Assembly (NCBI GenBank): GCA_947568835.1
Contig: OX387604.1
Location: 16,459,076 to 16,523,075, forward strand
DNA from: Protonemura montana
Lineage: Eukaryota > Arthropoda > Insecta > Plecoptera > Nemouridae
Direction of reading: 5' to 3'
Length of the DNA: 64,000 nt
The notes under the pieces are model-generated. The model saw nothing but the letters and a program-made list of their open reading frames with translations. It searched no databases and was not told where the DNA came from. Every line of letters begins with the position of its first letter. Within the stretch, counting starts at the first letter, position 1. Shown here piece after piece: positions 28,401 to 43,400 of the stretch. The translations under genes and the position numbers were made by a program.

Positions 28401-31400
28401 ATTTTTTTCCTTCATGGAGGTTACACATCTTGGTTAGGCAGCCCCTTAATTCTCATGCCAAATTATCGGTGGAAAGTGCTTTTTTCACATTTTAGAGAAT
28501 GAAAAAACGCATTCATTCAATTACAAAAACAAAATCATAAGAAAATAGCGGCAAAGTGCACGACTGTTCTCCTTTTTCCGGCAGTAAGAACCAGCGTAAC
28601 CCGTTGTTGGCAGGTAACGTTCTGCAGTTGACGCATTTACATAAACGTACTCATATTAGCATGTTCATTTGATGTGCGCATGTTTCACAGTCCCTCGCCG
28701 CGGTTCACACTCTTGATAGCTACCACGGTACAGCATCACTGCACCACTGCATCACTGCGACTACACCAAAGCCAGCAGGCCATCGAGCCAACACATCCTG
28801 AATCCTGATACGATCAATCTGCACCGAATTGGAATACGAAAAGATACAAGCAAAATTACATTATTCCTCTAGCAAGGCATTATCATGTGGAATATTCATG
28901 GGCACGTTCCGTTCGCAGTTATTTCCCTAGCGACGCATTACTGGATGAAACAGGCGTCGTCTAGTTGGAGAAAGGCAGACGGGACGGGAACGGGAACGGG
29001 AACGGGAACGGGGACGCCGACGCCACGCTATCCGCTACCCAGTAGCCTACTACCCACCACCACGTCTCTACAATCTACACTCGCCCTAGAAGTACAACCG
29101 ACGTTGGGTTAATGCCATCACCGATGAAATCGCCTATTTCCACAACACCACCATCGACTTAGCGCATCTTTCAGTGAGCGTGTGCATAATTCACGTCTTT
29201 TTGCGACCGTCCCTCCTAAGAATTTAACCGCCAAAGTATGGTGTACGTATTAGATTACATGGTGCACATCTTGGAGCACAATCAAAATGATTTTCTCCGT
29301 GTGTGTTCTGACCGCAGTTGGTTTAGTGCAGAGGATAGCTGCTGTGTTCATGGCGACTGGCTTGCTTCCATCATTGCCATATGTTCGCAAGTGCCAGACA
29401 CATTTACCGCAAACTTTAGTTTCGAGCATACGTGTTTACTTTTTTTTTTTACTTCTAACAAAACCAAACGCTGATCATATTCGAGGCATTTTTATTAAAT
29501 AACATCCATAAATTGAAAATATGCCTACTGGGCCCTATTCAGCTCAAACATGAAAATGTGGTCCCCCCCCCCCCTTTAAAAAACGCCCCCCACACTTTAA
29601 CTACCCCATGAGCCTAATGGATATCTTTATTCGGCCTCAGCCTGGAGGTGAAAAAAGGGTCAATCCCTATAGCTACGCCAGTAGAAAATATACACTAGTT
29701 AATATCACAATGTGTAGGGTGACTGTAAGGATGTCTGTGTGTGCGTGTTTTTTTTTTAAACCAATTGCAATCATTCTTGTTCCAGCTCCACCGAAAATGA
29801 ACTGAAAGTGCTGCATTATTTGAGCAAGCATTTGGTTTAAATATTTCAAACGCTGCACCCGGGCAGGATTCATCAGGACGAGAAAGGACGAAATTGACGC
29901 CCACCCCTGCTGTTCAGTAAAAAATGTTGGAGTGTGTCTAAAAATGCAGTGACATCGCGCGTCGGCTGAACACGCAACGATACAAACAACGATGCTGTAA
30001 GGTGGGTCCACTGAAAGGTATAGCCATTTAACTTGAGATACAACAGAATGTTAGTATAGCCAGTTACGTCGTGTTATAGGTCAGATTTATGATGCAAATT
30101 ATCTGTTCAAATTATGAATCTTGAACCCTACTATTACGAGAGTGGTTCAGTTTTATTTTAACCATTTCTCTTCACATGGCGAGTATAAAAAGATTTTATG
30201 TGCTTAAAAATTACTTATATCCTACAAGAGCACACACTATACTCTCTCTGGGGCACATTGACAATCTCCAAAAAATGCGTGTTGCCCACTTTAATCTGAG
30301 ACTATTTCCATGGGGCATTTCCAACTGGCTATCCTTTACACATTATTAACTAAGAAAACTTGGTTCAAGTTAACAAGGGTCACGAGAGCATGACTGCAAC
30401 AGTTAGGAGAGAAAATTACTTTACAAACTAAAAAAAAGTAATTATTTCTTTCAGCTTAGTCCCTTAGTGACTTGCGATCGTTGCCCGTAATTTGGCACCA
30501 CAATACAAATTGCACTTGCACACACATCCGTCAATAAAAAAAACAAAAAAACATCATATTCAATGGAGTTGGGTAGTGTGGTGATGATTACTATTATAAT
30601 AATAAAAACACTGTAGATTAAAACGTGTATTGAATTGGGGGTGAGTACGCAAGCAAACGGTGCAGCCGTCCGTCAGCAGTGTTACCGTCGATGACAGCAC
30701 TCGGCGTTGGGTCAAAGAATCGCAGTAACAACCAACGGGCAACGGGATGAGGGCAATGGAAAATGAGCAACGGGCTTAGCCTGGACACGGGCAACAACGG
30801 GCAACAACGGGCAACAACGGGCTAGTCTTTGGTTCGATTACTCGGTGAGCCACCGGCGGCGCCACTAGATCGTCACTGATCCACAGTTTTGACGTGGTCC
30901 ATCACTCAGCTAGCGGCTTGACTGGAAGATAGATTTCCTTCTGTCCAGCTTCAACATATTCCCAGCATAGGAACTTTGAGTCAAGATCTGTTCGCCTCTT
31001 CCAGCAACCTTCTATCGTTTTATTCTCTATTCTAAAAGGAATTAATTATTGCATACCGGTGGATGTCTCGACTCCCGACCTTATGGCTATATACCGAGTT
31101 GCAACAACATGGCAAGCGGCATGTGTGATATAGATAGCACTTGTCTCATGGTATGGCTGGATATCGCTATGTTGTCTGCGAGAGTAGTAGTAGTAGTAGT
31201 AGACTAGTAGTGAAGGTATAGTAGTAGTAGTTCAAGTTTCCTAGTCTGTTGGCCAGCGCGGGCATAGTCTGAAGCCAGTTCTGTGCTCCCACTGCTATAT
31301 TTAATCAGACCACCTACAGAGCCGATCTTTCAAGCCGCGATGACAGCGGCTGTTACACTTCCCTTCTTCCGTCCTTTCCCTTTTTAGATTAACTGAAATA

Positions 31401-34400
31401 AAATAGGTGACTAAAGCACACATTTTTCGAAAATAACTTCCCAATCTAACGAGTTGTCATAAAACACAGATCGAGCGAGCGAGGGCCAGGTCAGGTCAAA
31501 CTGGTAAGTGACGGGCCGCAGCCGCAAATCCTCCCATGTCGGTGGTGTCAACTCGATTCACTGATGTCAGCCTTGCTGGCAGGCAGGCAAGCACTAGTCG
31601 TACTGGGATGGGTAAAAGAATCACTTGGTCATGATGAGAAAGATGAGCAAGGAATGAACAAGACTCGGCATAAGTCTTTCCATCAGTATCACGCTCAGCC
31701 GAACGTCAACTGGCAGTCGCCTCATCTCACTTGCTCTGATCACGTATTTCACAGCATCGTTCTTCTTCTGTGCATTGGGAGTCGTTAAATTGGAGCCGGC
31801 TTCATCTTATCTCCAGCAGTGCTATGAGGTAAATGTACGTCAAGCACGAGAAACCGGTTCTTAAAAACCATCTTCAAATGAACGAGCAAAGCGACCATCA
31901 AAACTGAGCCTCCATTAAAACTGAGGAGGGAAGAAGCAAATCACTGATGGCGAAGTGAACCAGCAACAAAAAAGCGCATCACCACGGCGCTCAGATCTCC
32001 GCAAAGGTATACACTTTGCTAAATTGAAATTGATCACCACAATATATGTATCTACAGCGAGAGGTGTAAACAAAGGTGGCCCCAGTGCAATTGTCGGCAG
32101 AGTTGAACACACTATTTTTTACCCGCAGTCGGATTCATTTAGAAATAAATAGAAATAAAACCGATTGAATTTTAATCCTAACGACACATATTTCCATCGG
32201 GTCTGTGACGAATTTCGAACTAACCGGTGACCCGTTGTTATTTGTTACATAACGTAGGTGTCACCCGCGCTGCACGCCGCGCCGTTATTTGACCAGGACA
32301 GATGAACACGGGATGGATTTCAGTGCCTCTGGGGTGGTCGTTATTCGCTGCTCGGTACCATCTCTCGAAAGTGGTCCAGCATAAAGTGCCACGGCTAGAG
32401 ACAATTAGTCGGATAATCGCTTATTTATAATGTTAGCTGCTTTAAAGGGGAGAGCATGCGTCTGTTAAAAAAAGACGGACATTATTTATAGCGTTTTTGT
32501 GTACACATGTAAAACAGCGGAAAGCGAAAATGAAAGTACCTAGTTAATTGGCATAGTACTGTGTGGGTTAAAATAATGAAAAGAAAACGGCTCAGCCAAA
32601 ACTGATCGAATCTTTGAAATTTTTAATACCGAAATTGCTTTTGCCAGAACAATTTACATTCCCAGCTTTGTTCTGAGCACCAGCACACACCCTTTGCGGG
32701 CTACTTTTTCATATTATTTCAAAACCACCGCTTCAAACAACAAGCAATTTCTTTCTCAAGATAGGATAATTCTCGTATGAAAAATGTGTCGCAGTTCTAT
32801 TAGTGGATCCTTTTCTCTTAGAATCAAGATGCATGGAACTGATAGAAATTAATATGCACTTGCAAAACTTGGGTTTATAATACATTATTGTGTCAATAAT
32901 GATAGCACCATACATTTAGCAGGGGCCGAATCCCATAAATTTTCCTGTTAGCTGGCATTGCTCACAAGTCGCGTTCCACATTTTCTTTGCAGCCGGCCAG
33001 ACGCCAGGCGGGTGTGGACACGATTTGACTGACCCAAACGCCCTCACCTTTGTTTCGAAAATCTCAGAGGGAATTCAAACTTATTAACACTTTCTCAAGA
33101 CGGCAAGGGAGGGTGTCGTCACTTCTCGTTCACCCTCATTGCCTCACATTTTCAGCAATCTCCGGCCAGTGTCGCCTACAAGGATACACTTGCCAGCAAG
33201 CCGCCCAGCGGAACGCTCGACAGCTTCTGGGCTTGACATTGGTAATGCTTCAAAAATATAAATCGAGAGGGTCGTCGCTTAACATCACATGGAATGTATC
33301 GCGCAACTTTCACTTTATTCCCAATTTCTACTTATCTGAAACACACAGCCAGCATACCCATATAGCCATTTCAAACAAGTCCTGGCCCATGAGAGAAACA
33401 ATGAAACGATCTTGCAAAGAATGGTACATTTCCTCCGAAAACAATAAGGCTCGACGAACAAGTCAACATATTCACCGGTGGTTTATGAGTGGGTGGTACG
33501 GCAAGCGCCGGCCAGACGGGGTTGGGAGGAGTGCGATCGTTGCCAGCCTTTGGACAAATCAGTTTGGTTTGGTCCATGGGTTTGCTGCATTTGGTTTCGA
33601 CCGCACGGAGTCTGCAGTTGCTTTTACGATATTTCCGTACTCAATCTTCGGGCGGAAACAGTCAAACTCTTGGGTTACGAAGACAATGGAACGTGAGATT
33701 CCGCTGCAAATAGTTACTCCTTAATTCAGAATGAATCGGGGGAGACGCTGGGTGAAACGAGTCAAATTCAGAGTGTGCAATGCTAGGGTGTACAGAAGTA
33801 CGAAAATAAAATATACGTCTGATAATGGTCAGAAGAACTAACTTCTCAATTCCTTTATCTTGTCAACGATCGTAAAATGTATCCCCCACCCTTGAACACC
33901 TCCAAACTCACCCCCTAGTGTCTTGTGCCAAATAAATCCTACTCACATGGGGTTCGCAGCTGAACTATACTGATCAGATTACGATAAGTGCAATCGAGGC
34001 CAAACTCAAGAAATAAAACTATACGATTTATTTATATTGAAACTTGAGAGCACAACAGAATTCACGCAATATTTAAAAAAAACGAGTCACGGTCACAATT
34101 TCATCCAGCAGTATAATAAAATAGTTCGAGCAAGTGTGTTGGTCTGCCGTCGCCGGCGTCGCCGTTGCGACGAAGGAGGCGACGCGCTGACAGAAAGAAA
34201 CTGGAAGCGTCTTCCACTGGGCTGGTCTGGCCGAGGGTTGGAACTGTTTGGGAACATCCATCACCTTGGCTGGCGGCTTCGCGTCTACTAGCCCCTGCCC
34301 GTGGCCCTAGTCTGCTAACGTAGAGTCTACCCAGCAAGTCGCCCGCCACACACGCTCGCTAACCAATTCAGGGAGCGAGAACGACGCTGACAAATTGCAA

Positions 34401-37400
34401 TGCTACAGGATCCGACCGGCCAGCCTGCGAATAGCTAAGCGCTTGCTCCGTCTTTGCACGTTTTTGCTTTACAAACTACAATTTTTTTTTTAAGTTGCAG
34501 TCCAAATTATACTGGATTATAGGGATCACCGAAGATGCGGATTATAAACTGATTTTTCCTTTCCTTTTTTATTTGGAGCACGGATCGAATTATAACAGGC
34601 GATTACTTTGGACATCTATGTAAAGTGCGTAAATAAATAGCTCCAGCAATTTAAAACCGAATTTTGATAGCAATTTTGAGAGCAATATTTTTAAGAAATA
34701 AAACATCCCCACCTGGAAATGTGTTTTGTATGCTAACAAACACGCTCTTAAAATGTGTGCAAAATGCAAATAGATTGAATGTTTAGAAAACATTTGCTCG
34801 ACTAGGTTTGACTGAAGATGTTCAAACGTAGCACGTCAGTTTTCACTCAATACGTCTTTGGCATCGTGTGGCGCTACGAGAATGCATCATGCATCAGGTG
34901 TCTGGTAGCATCAGGCAATAAATGCCGAAATACATAGGCTCTCGGGACATATATTTTTATTAATATACGCTTCCGTCAATTTTGAGTGCCTACTCGTGAG
35001 TTGGATATACCGCGCAGTGTGTTTGCGTTCATCTCCGTCCTTCACGAAACAGAAACAACGTCAGTACCCCTGGTGGTTTCCACTCTTCAACTTGATAGCT
35101 AAATATATACAGAAACACTTAATGTGCAATTAATTTTAAGTTTCGTTGCTCACGCATATAATCGTTTTACCGAGACATTTTGGAAGCTCAATCCAAAATT
35201 GACACCACAGTGTGCCCGTATATACCACATCAATGTGCGAATGCGCACTATTACAATTTCTGCACTTAAATTTATTAATGAAGAACATTGCATTTAATTA
35301 CAATGATTCAATCAACTCCTTGTTATAAAATCTTAATAACATACTCTTCGAAATGGCTTGCGTAATTAGGGGACTGTGTTGCGCTGCTAGGTAATTGGTT
35401 CATATAGCGTACGATGTAATAGGTTTAGGTATCTAATTACCTATGTTATTAAAATAATATGAAACGAAGATAACGCTGAAAAGCTCACGCGAAAATCCAT
35501 GTTGCTTAAAATAAAAAATATTCAAAGTGAATGACATTGTTAACAACTTATTTTTAAATCGTGACAAATTTTTGACATTTTCTTCATAATTTTCCAGGGC
35601 ACAAGAAACATTTATTTCGTCGCGGTTTAATTACCATCATCGTTATTGTACTTGATATTTTTATTTAATCGCCCAAGCCAAATGTTTCACCTGCCTAATA
35701 AAATTATTTATTAAAATTCAACTTTCAAACTCAACCTGCGACGTAGGTGTACAAAGAGCAAATTAGAGACCAAAAAACATATAATTTGCTTTTAAGTGCT
35801 GCTAAAGGGCTCTCGCGCGGCACAGGATGACCAATGCTACCAGCTTCACCACAAAAAAAAAACTTTTTCAATATCAAATATTCTTCTAGAAAATGAGACA
35901 AATCCTTTTTTGCTCGTTTACAATAGCCACGAGCCTACCTATACACACATGGCACATTATCAAATTCAAACATAATAATAAATCGAGTTTACTTTTCACT
36001 GCGTGTATTTTTAGTATCGTCCAAAGTTTTTTTTTTCTTACCTTGGTCGTCGAAATGACGTAGAGGAAGTCACCGGCAGGTGTAGTCGTTGTGTCTGGAA
36101 GGATGGCATGGCCAATTCCTGGGTCCACCGCTATCTCCTCAAACTCTGCAGCGAGCACGCCGCCAGAAAGAAGCACCTGGGATAAACAAGCGACGCAACA
36201 TTAGCAGGGTACCAAAGACAGGGCAGGTTTCCACCCCCTTAATCGCTGTCGGGCTTAACTCATGCATGGCATAACATGCTCATCAAAGAGACCACCGGGC
36301 ATGGACGTTCTCTTCCCTTCCCTGCTCGGGGGTCGGGCCCCAATTTGCCCTTCTGCTCGTTGATCCGTACGATACCATTTTTTTAAAACACTATTTTTAC
36401 CGTTTAAAGATTCTGAATCAAGGTGCGCTTCCGATAAGACTTCAAGAAATGCTACAACGCGTTAGAGACATTGGTGTGAGTAAGGAGGGTATACCTCCAA
36501 GCATTTTCAAGATAGCTACCATCTTACGAGGAAAGAAATGCCGAAATATAGATAGTGCTCATTAATAAATAGGGCATGTTAAACAAAAAGTGCCCCAGGA
36601 AAGTCAGTCATGTACACAGAAAAGGGGGGACTACAAATCACAATATGGTCCACTATAATTAGACCATGTTTTATGAATATTAAATCTTGATTAGCCCTCT
36701 TCTGCAAAGTCAAATTTCGTGCTATTCAGTTCCAGTATCTAATTTTCGAGACGACCATAATTTGATGCAGCAAGTGAAGTGTACATAAGAGGCGACATGA
36801 AGACATAGTCCACGCTCAGCACACTTAACTGGGAGATTCATCAACATTGGGAGAGCCAAGATAGCATGTTAATGTACTATTAACCACACTAGACCTGATG
36901 TATAGGCACGGAGACCAGCGCCAAATGATCCATGTGGCAAATGTTGCAAATAATAGCAAAGCCCCACCGAGTCATACACGCAGTCATTTATTTCACAAAA
37001 ACTTGCGCTCGATTGCCGTGCAGGGCCGAGCATGCAACACAATTCAAACAGCCTAGCCATAACGGGGTGCGCCGTTTGCCGTTCCCCATTTGCCGCCGCC
37101 GCTGCCGCGAGAAGCAAATTTAGTGAGCAAAATAGAAGATAAAAGCGATAGCGCGAGCGCGGCAAGTGTTAGTTTTCGCACGGGTTGCTTCCTCGTTCAT
37201 CGTATCGTCTCGGTGGAAGTGTAAGAAACTGGGGGTGGTTTCGGAAGTGACGGAGGGAAGGGGATAGGTAGGACCACTTTTCCACGGGGGCCCGTTGCCG
37301 CCGCCACTAACGAAGTGGCATGCTTGAAGCAGCGAGACATTTCACCAAGAAATCGGCTGCTGATGCTGCTGATCTTCCTGCTGGTGCATCATTCAATATG

Positions 37401-40400
37401 AATACTAGCAGCGCAAGCGAGCAGCGACAACCGAACTTAGGAGTTACAGACATGCCACACACTCCATGGCACATTGTAATACGTAAAAATCTAATCAAGT
37501 CATTCGATTTAGAACGACAGCGACCAATGACGATAATAATAAATCTTAACCATTTCACGTGCATTCAAATAGCAGTAATTGGCTAAACTGTCCATAATAT
37601 TTTTTACATTATCAATTTAAGCTTTAATGCTAGTCATGGAGTTGATTGGCAGTCAAGAGAGGCGTTACATGCAAATGTGTGAAAAGATAGCTGGACAGAA
37701 AGTCACGTAATGTGTGATTATTGGTTGGCCGTGCCCTTAGCGTGTTTGACTGCCCTACACTCCGAAGGGCCGTCCGTCCCATGATTGCAGCGTGCATCGT
37801 GCACACGCTTATCATGCTTTTACAAAGCTATGCCAGCAACTAGTCAATGTTTTTTCGGCATTACGCAAATTTCCGTTCAAGTGTCATGCACTTGGCATCT
37901 GTAGAATGTGCCTTTGCTGTGCATATGTGCACGACACGCACAAAATTCAAATTGCAAATGATGATACGTCGATTGAACGACAAAGAGCAGTTGAATCGGG
38001 CGAGGTTTTTGATCGAATCAAGACACGATGGAGATTAGCGGCGCAAAATATAAAACGACATTTCTTTATCGGACAAATACCTGTACTTGAGTTATGCTTG
38101 TCGATGGGTATTATTTTCAGGATTGTCACGCGATCACGATTATTAGCGGTATAGAAAAGCACGATGATACATTTTTTTACTGGCCCCCGAAAGTTGTTCA
38201 ATTATTCGATTAAGGTAATAGGTAAACGAAATCACGAAGGTAGGAGCCATAAATTATTAGGTAATGAAGAAATGAATTGATTTTGATACACTATTAACTG
38301 ATTTTTAATGTTTTGAAGCTTTTGAATTTCTGATGCCAAATAAAATAAACCGTGAGCCCTGATGTTGAGCCAAAGTTAAAAATGTAAAGGAAAAAAAGTT
38401 CAGAAGCTCCTAAATAACAAATTTCATCTAGCATCCTGCGCGCGAGTTTTTTTTTTGCTAGAACTTCGCCGCCGAAAAGTGGAAATACAAATATGTAATC
38501 GATTTAGAGGAAGCGGCTTATCCAATTTTCTCTGGTGGAAATAACAAGAAGATTACTAAGAAAATACAAGAACGGTAAATGTTATCTTTTCATAAACACC
38601 AAATTACTGTGTTTGTACCTATACGCGAGAATGGCTTCTGCGATTCAATCAATAACTTATCGAATGCAGACACACATTTCGTGAGGTCAACTACAAACAA
38701 AATATATTATTTATATTCGCGATATTTTCAATTGTATCGTAACAAGATTGCTTCAAACCACAACAGCAAGGAGCAAAATCAACTGTATCCAGACTCAGTT
38801 TACATAGCTGCTAGAAGCATCCCTCAGAGCAAATATCTTGTCACTCCCCACCAAGCCAGTCACATACCAAGTCAAAAGAAAACCCAAAGGAAAACGACAC
38901 AAACACAAGCGAGGAGAATTCTTATTATATATGAATAAAGAAGGTCAATACCCAATCACAATGTTCCATACATTCTTTCACTCCAGTACACTGCAGTTGA
39001 ACGTCAGTGTGTTTTCATAGCGAAATGAGCAATGCACATGCGATGGTTCATAATTGCAGTTAGTTTAATATGCAGATGTGTATAGAAAATGCAACCTATC
39101 GAACACAATATTTCTACTTGCATCACATGACTAGCGGATCGATAACCAACAGACGACATTGATCGAGACAATGTGCAAGCCAGAGCAAATTTAGTGTAAC
39201 AGGGATATCTACGAATAACGATGCACACAAAAGAACCGAAAATAGAATTTATTTCTGCGTCAAGCGAGATCATAGAAATAATAAAACCAAGATTGCTTTG
39301 GCATAACCAGAATCGCGCGAGAGGAGAGGGTCTGGTACATAATACAAGTTGAGAGATGTCTTTGATAAGGCATTGTAGAGGAGAAAGATCCAATGCCCAC
39401 GTTCTTTCTCTAAGTTGATGCAGGCAAGTACTCCTACAATCGAATAATGTAATCAAAACGACTCCAATAGAGATTTCGGCTACTGGCAGTCATGTTTCAT
39501 ATCACTGCTCTTCCCCATAGACCTCTTTCACTTTGCTTGATCCGATTGGAAGCCATCTCAAGATGGCGCTGCAAGAAAATGTCCAGCCTAGATAACTTCT
39601 CTATAAAAATGCAAAAAAAAACGCCATGTATTCGGTGGTGCATTTTATACCTGATAGAAATGCTATGATATTTTTTTTTCCGAAACATTGTTGCTGTGTA
39701 CTTTTAAACAAACTCAAATTAATCAAATGAGTATTCTAGTTGAAATAACGTATGTACAACTAGAAATATTGTTTAAAAATAAAAAGTGGCAGGATTACAT
39801 AAGCTGAAATGTACGTAGTACACAGCATGTTGTTGTTTGATAAAAATTACAAAGTCTCCCGCTAGCTTGTCCCCTCTTTGCTTGTCAGAATGTGTTTCCA
39901 TTTCATCAAAGTGTTATGGTGGAAATAACCAAAGTCAACAACATCCCTAAAGCTGTCAATCGAATTTCAGGAAGCTGCCAGATCAAGCAAGGTGAAAATT
40001 GATGCAAGGTTAACCGATAATTCGATTGCGATCAAAATCATGATCAGTTCTCGACAGTGAAGTTTCTACCTCCATGATTTTCAACCGAGTAGCTGCTCAC
40101 CATATATTTCCCTAAATCACGAAATTGTTATTTAAGCAAACAAGTAACCACTCTCTGCAAATAGAAATAAGTGGATTGCGTGTGCCCTACGAAACAGTGC
40201 ACTGCGCTGCGTCCCAAATCACCCTCACTACCCTCACTGAAACCAAGCAATGTTACCAACTTTACCTTATCGTTAAACGATGCGGAATACTCATGAGTGT
40301 ATATTGATTAGTAATTAATGATAATGCACCTGCAACGTAGGAATTAGAATATAGTTTCGCAAGATTTCCTGTCGAGACTGTATCAAATATTTCATAAAAT

Positions 40401-43400
40401 ATTTTTTTCCCGAGGAATGGAAAATAACGTAAGCATATATGCATCGATAAGTTAGCCCCTGGATCTATTGTAGCGATGCTATCAAATTCAGTTAGCTTTT
40501 GAATATGTAACGCCCTATCAATCATTTATTTCTTTTTGTAAAGTAATACATCCGTATACACGCGTCAATATCTTCCATAAAAAAATGCAGTGTTCAGCTA
40601 AATTGATTTAGCCGCAAGCTTTATAAAATATATTAACATACAAAAACTTTTTCAACGAGGTGGGCTAGCATAAAAAGTCTAGCTGAGCGTTCTGTGCGAA
40701 TGGCCATTTCACCGATATTTCTTAGGATGTTGTCGTTAGGCAACAGAGAATGTCAAGTTGACACTGAGAAGCTGCAGCTGGAAGAAATGTGGTCAATTTC
40801 GTGACCCATGCGTGATAACTCGGTAGAAATGATGCAGCAATCGAGTCACAATGCACCTGCGATTGCGCTGGCTAGAGGCACATGCTATCTGCGTACCACT
40901 AGCGTCTCATTGTATGCATGCCGAAAGGTAATTTTTACCGAGGCGAGAAAGGAGGGGAAATTAATTACGAACCCGCAGACTCAGAAGCAAATGGGCTCGA
41001 TCATTCAAACTTTAAACCACAGGGCGGTAGTCTTAGGACAACCAATTAATTACAAACATATTATCAAGCACCCCAAGAAATTAATTATGACCCCCACATT
41101 TATATCTTTTCATACGCTTAGTCAGCAAATAGAATGAATGTTACAGAACTGGTTCACAAATAAATCACGAATCTGTTATAAAAGAAAGAATTTGAAATTG
41201 TTTCGGTTTCTAATAACCAAGAGAATTTATTTTAAATTGATTTTTAATAATAGATTGTCATGTTGCTCTAGGCTAGGTAGCCGTATCCTCGAAAGAAAGA
41301 ACTCCAGCTTCGCTGTTTCTTATATTGGAACACGCCTTATGAGAGAAATATCACATACTTTAATGCTTATTCAATTTTCCTTCTAATTCAACTGAAATTT
41401 GAGCGACCTGTTTCTTAACATGAAAAATACTTGCAATGATCAAATGTGCAACTCGAAATGAATGAAACACGTTCACGTTCACGTTCACCGGCACAGTAAT
41501 GTGATTCGCGAAATAGATGACATCGGTTTTAGCTATTTAAACGGCAATTAACAGCTGTGAGAGCCACTGACGCTGCAGTGCTCAGGTGCAATGAAATATG
41601 CATGCTGCATACAACTCTGGAGTTAATTTCATTATGATACGATCATTTAACACCGGATACCAACAATAATAGAACAGCTACGAACAGCTAAAAACTACAC
41701 ACATTTCTATCACTGTGTCTAGTTATTCGTAAAGACACAAAGTTTTAATAAAAACGAAATCTCATCACTTAGGTGTACAATTGCTAGGTCTCCGCTATCT
41801 TTGGAAAGCAATTTATTTTCGTTCATCATGCCGATTTGGTTTCTATGGATTTACAGAGTTAAATGTTGTGAATACAATTTTTTTTTTGTGGGCAATGAAG
41901 TGTATAATTTAATTTATAACGTTATCTCCGATTGATCAAAAATCTTTGAATACATAATCAGCCATCGCCAAACAAATCCACTCACCAAAATTACAAAAAT
42001 TGATATATTAATAATGATGAAACGCAATTTCATATACCTAACTAAACAACGATATGTTCCTACAATGAACATATTTCTGATGCACATATGATTGACTATT
42101 TATCTTGAAACTCTTTGGTTTGGTCCAATATTCTCAAGTTTCCAATGAAATGAAGAATAAAAATTTTGCCGTTTGCCGTTGGCGCAAGGAAATTGATTAA
42201 AATGGCGGTAGTGAGCAATCTGTCGTTCTGATTTTTGCATGACGTCAATTGAACGCTAGCTCAGCTGCCACCATGATCTGGTCAAAAAATCAAGTTCTCT
42301 GTCATATGGGCACTACCACCAAGTGTACGGATATAGTTACTTCTGAAATTCCTTTTTGAAAAACACCCATATATTCAACTTCTCCAAGGTCGTATCTGCA
42401 AGGTGTTTCTATTAACGACTTTAATGCGTACTGTGACTCAACTAGGGAGAACAGCTTGGTAAAAAACTTGTTGGTTAAATGGAGTTTCTTACTTTGATGC
42501 ATAAAAGCATGAAAATATCGCAAGAATATCACGAATGTCGAGAGAAGAGGGTTGGAATGATTAAGAGGAGAAAAAGATCTCGACTTTTTTCAACAGTGGA
42601 GGCGCCAGGCTTTCTCCTTCACCGCACTCAACCCACTCGTCAAAGTTAGATGATTTTATAATATTATTTATAAGACATGTGAGCATTGCATTCTAGCATT
42701 ACTTAGGTATAATTTAATAAAGCGCAGGATGTTTGGACTATCATCTTTGTAAACGTCTAGTGCACCAGACAAAAGCGACTAGCAATTCGATTAATTCTAC
42801 CCTTTAAACTTATTTTGCAACCCACGTTCAACCCCGTGGGCGAGGCAATTTCTGGATTGGAAGAATATTTGAGCTATTTTGAAAGCATAGAGTGACAATG
42901 CATCCTGTACTGATGGCATATCAGACGGGGTACTGTCAAAGGTACTGGGGCTATAGAATGGAAACGCATGATGCAGCTGATAGCAAAACTACCTAAGAAA
43001 CAAGAAAGAAATGCATGTCTTTCCTCGCTTCTGAGACGAGAGTAGGGAGGGCATACCTTTCTCTACATCGCATCTCTCATAGCGAGATGTTGTTTTTAAA
43101 AGAACCATGCATCACTAGGCTTGTGGTGCGGGGCCGCCGCCGCCGCTGTGATTGGATCTCGGCAGAGCAAAGGAGATGGGTCGGCGATGCTCGATGCTGA
43201 TAAAAGATCGACTGAAAACTAGTCCGCATCCAAAAAGTGAAGTTGTAAGACGGAAGATAAAATAATCGCCATATTGCCAAGAGAGATGTGGCAAGTATCA
43301 GTATTTAAAAGAGTGCTCAAGATGTTCAGCTGTTGCATCTTACACATGTGGTATCTACGACACTCTCACGGAATAGTCAATTGGCGGTCTAATTTAGTTA

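Larger units (their letters stand above)
27806..36041 (-). other. Plexin intron of 8.2 kb (sema to PSI1)
   Basis: Intron with donor GTAAGA and acceptor CACCAG. It holds short tandem repeats at 28979-29016, 30786-30822 and 31183-31230, a 12-base C run at 29563, a more GC-rich open stretch around 33.1-33.7 kb, and a GC-rich patch near 34.15-34.45 kb. No recognised gene. Confidence 0.8.

Noticed and set aside
30820..30870. TTCGATT sequence resembling a tRNA T-loop
   Set aside because: No flanking T-stem, anticodon arm or acceptor stem could be paired.
36869..37165. A 98-residue minus-strand ORF with a signal-peptide-like start just upstream of a plexin exon
   Set aside because: The assumed start codon is TTG. 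No ATG precedes the hydrophobic stretch, so it would not be translated as a secreted protein, and the alanine run comes from a GCC/GCG repeat.
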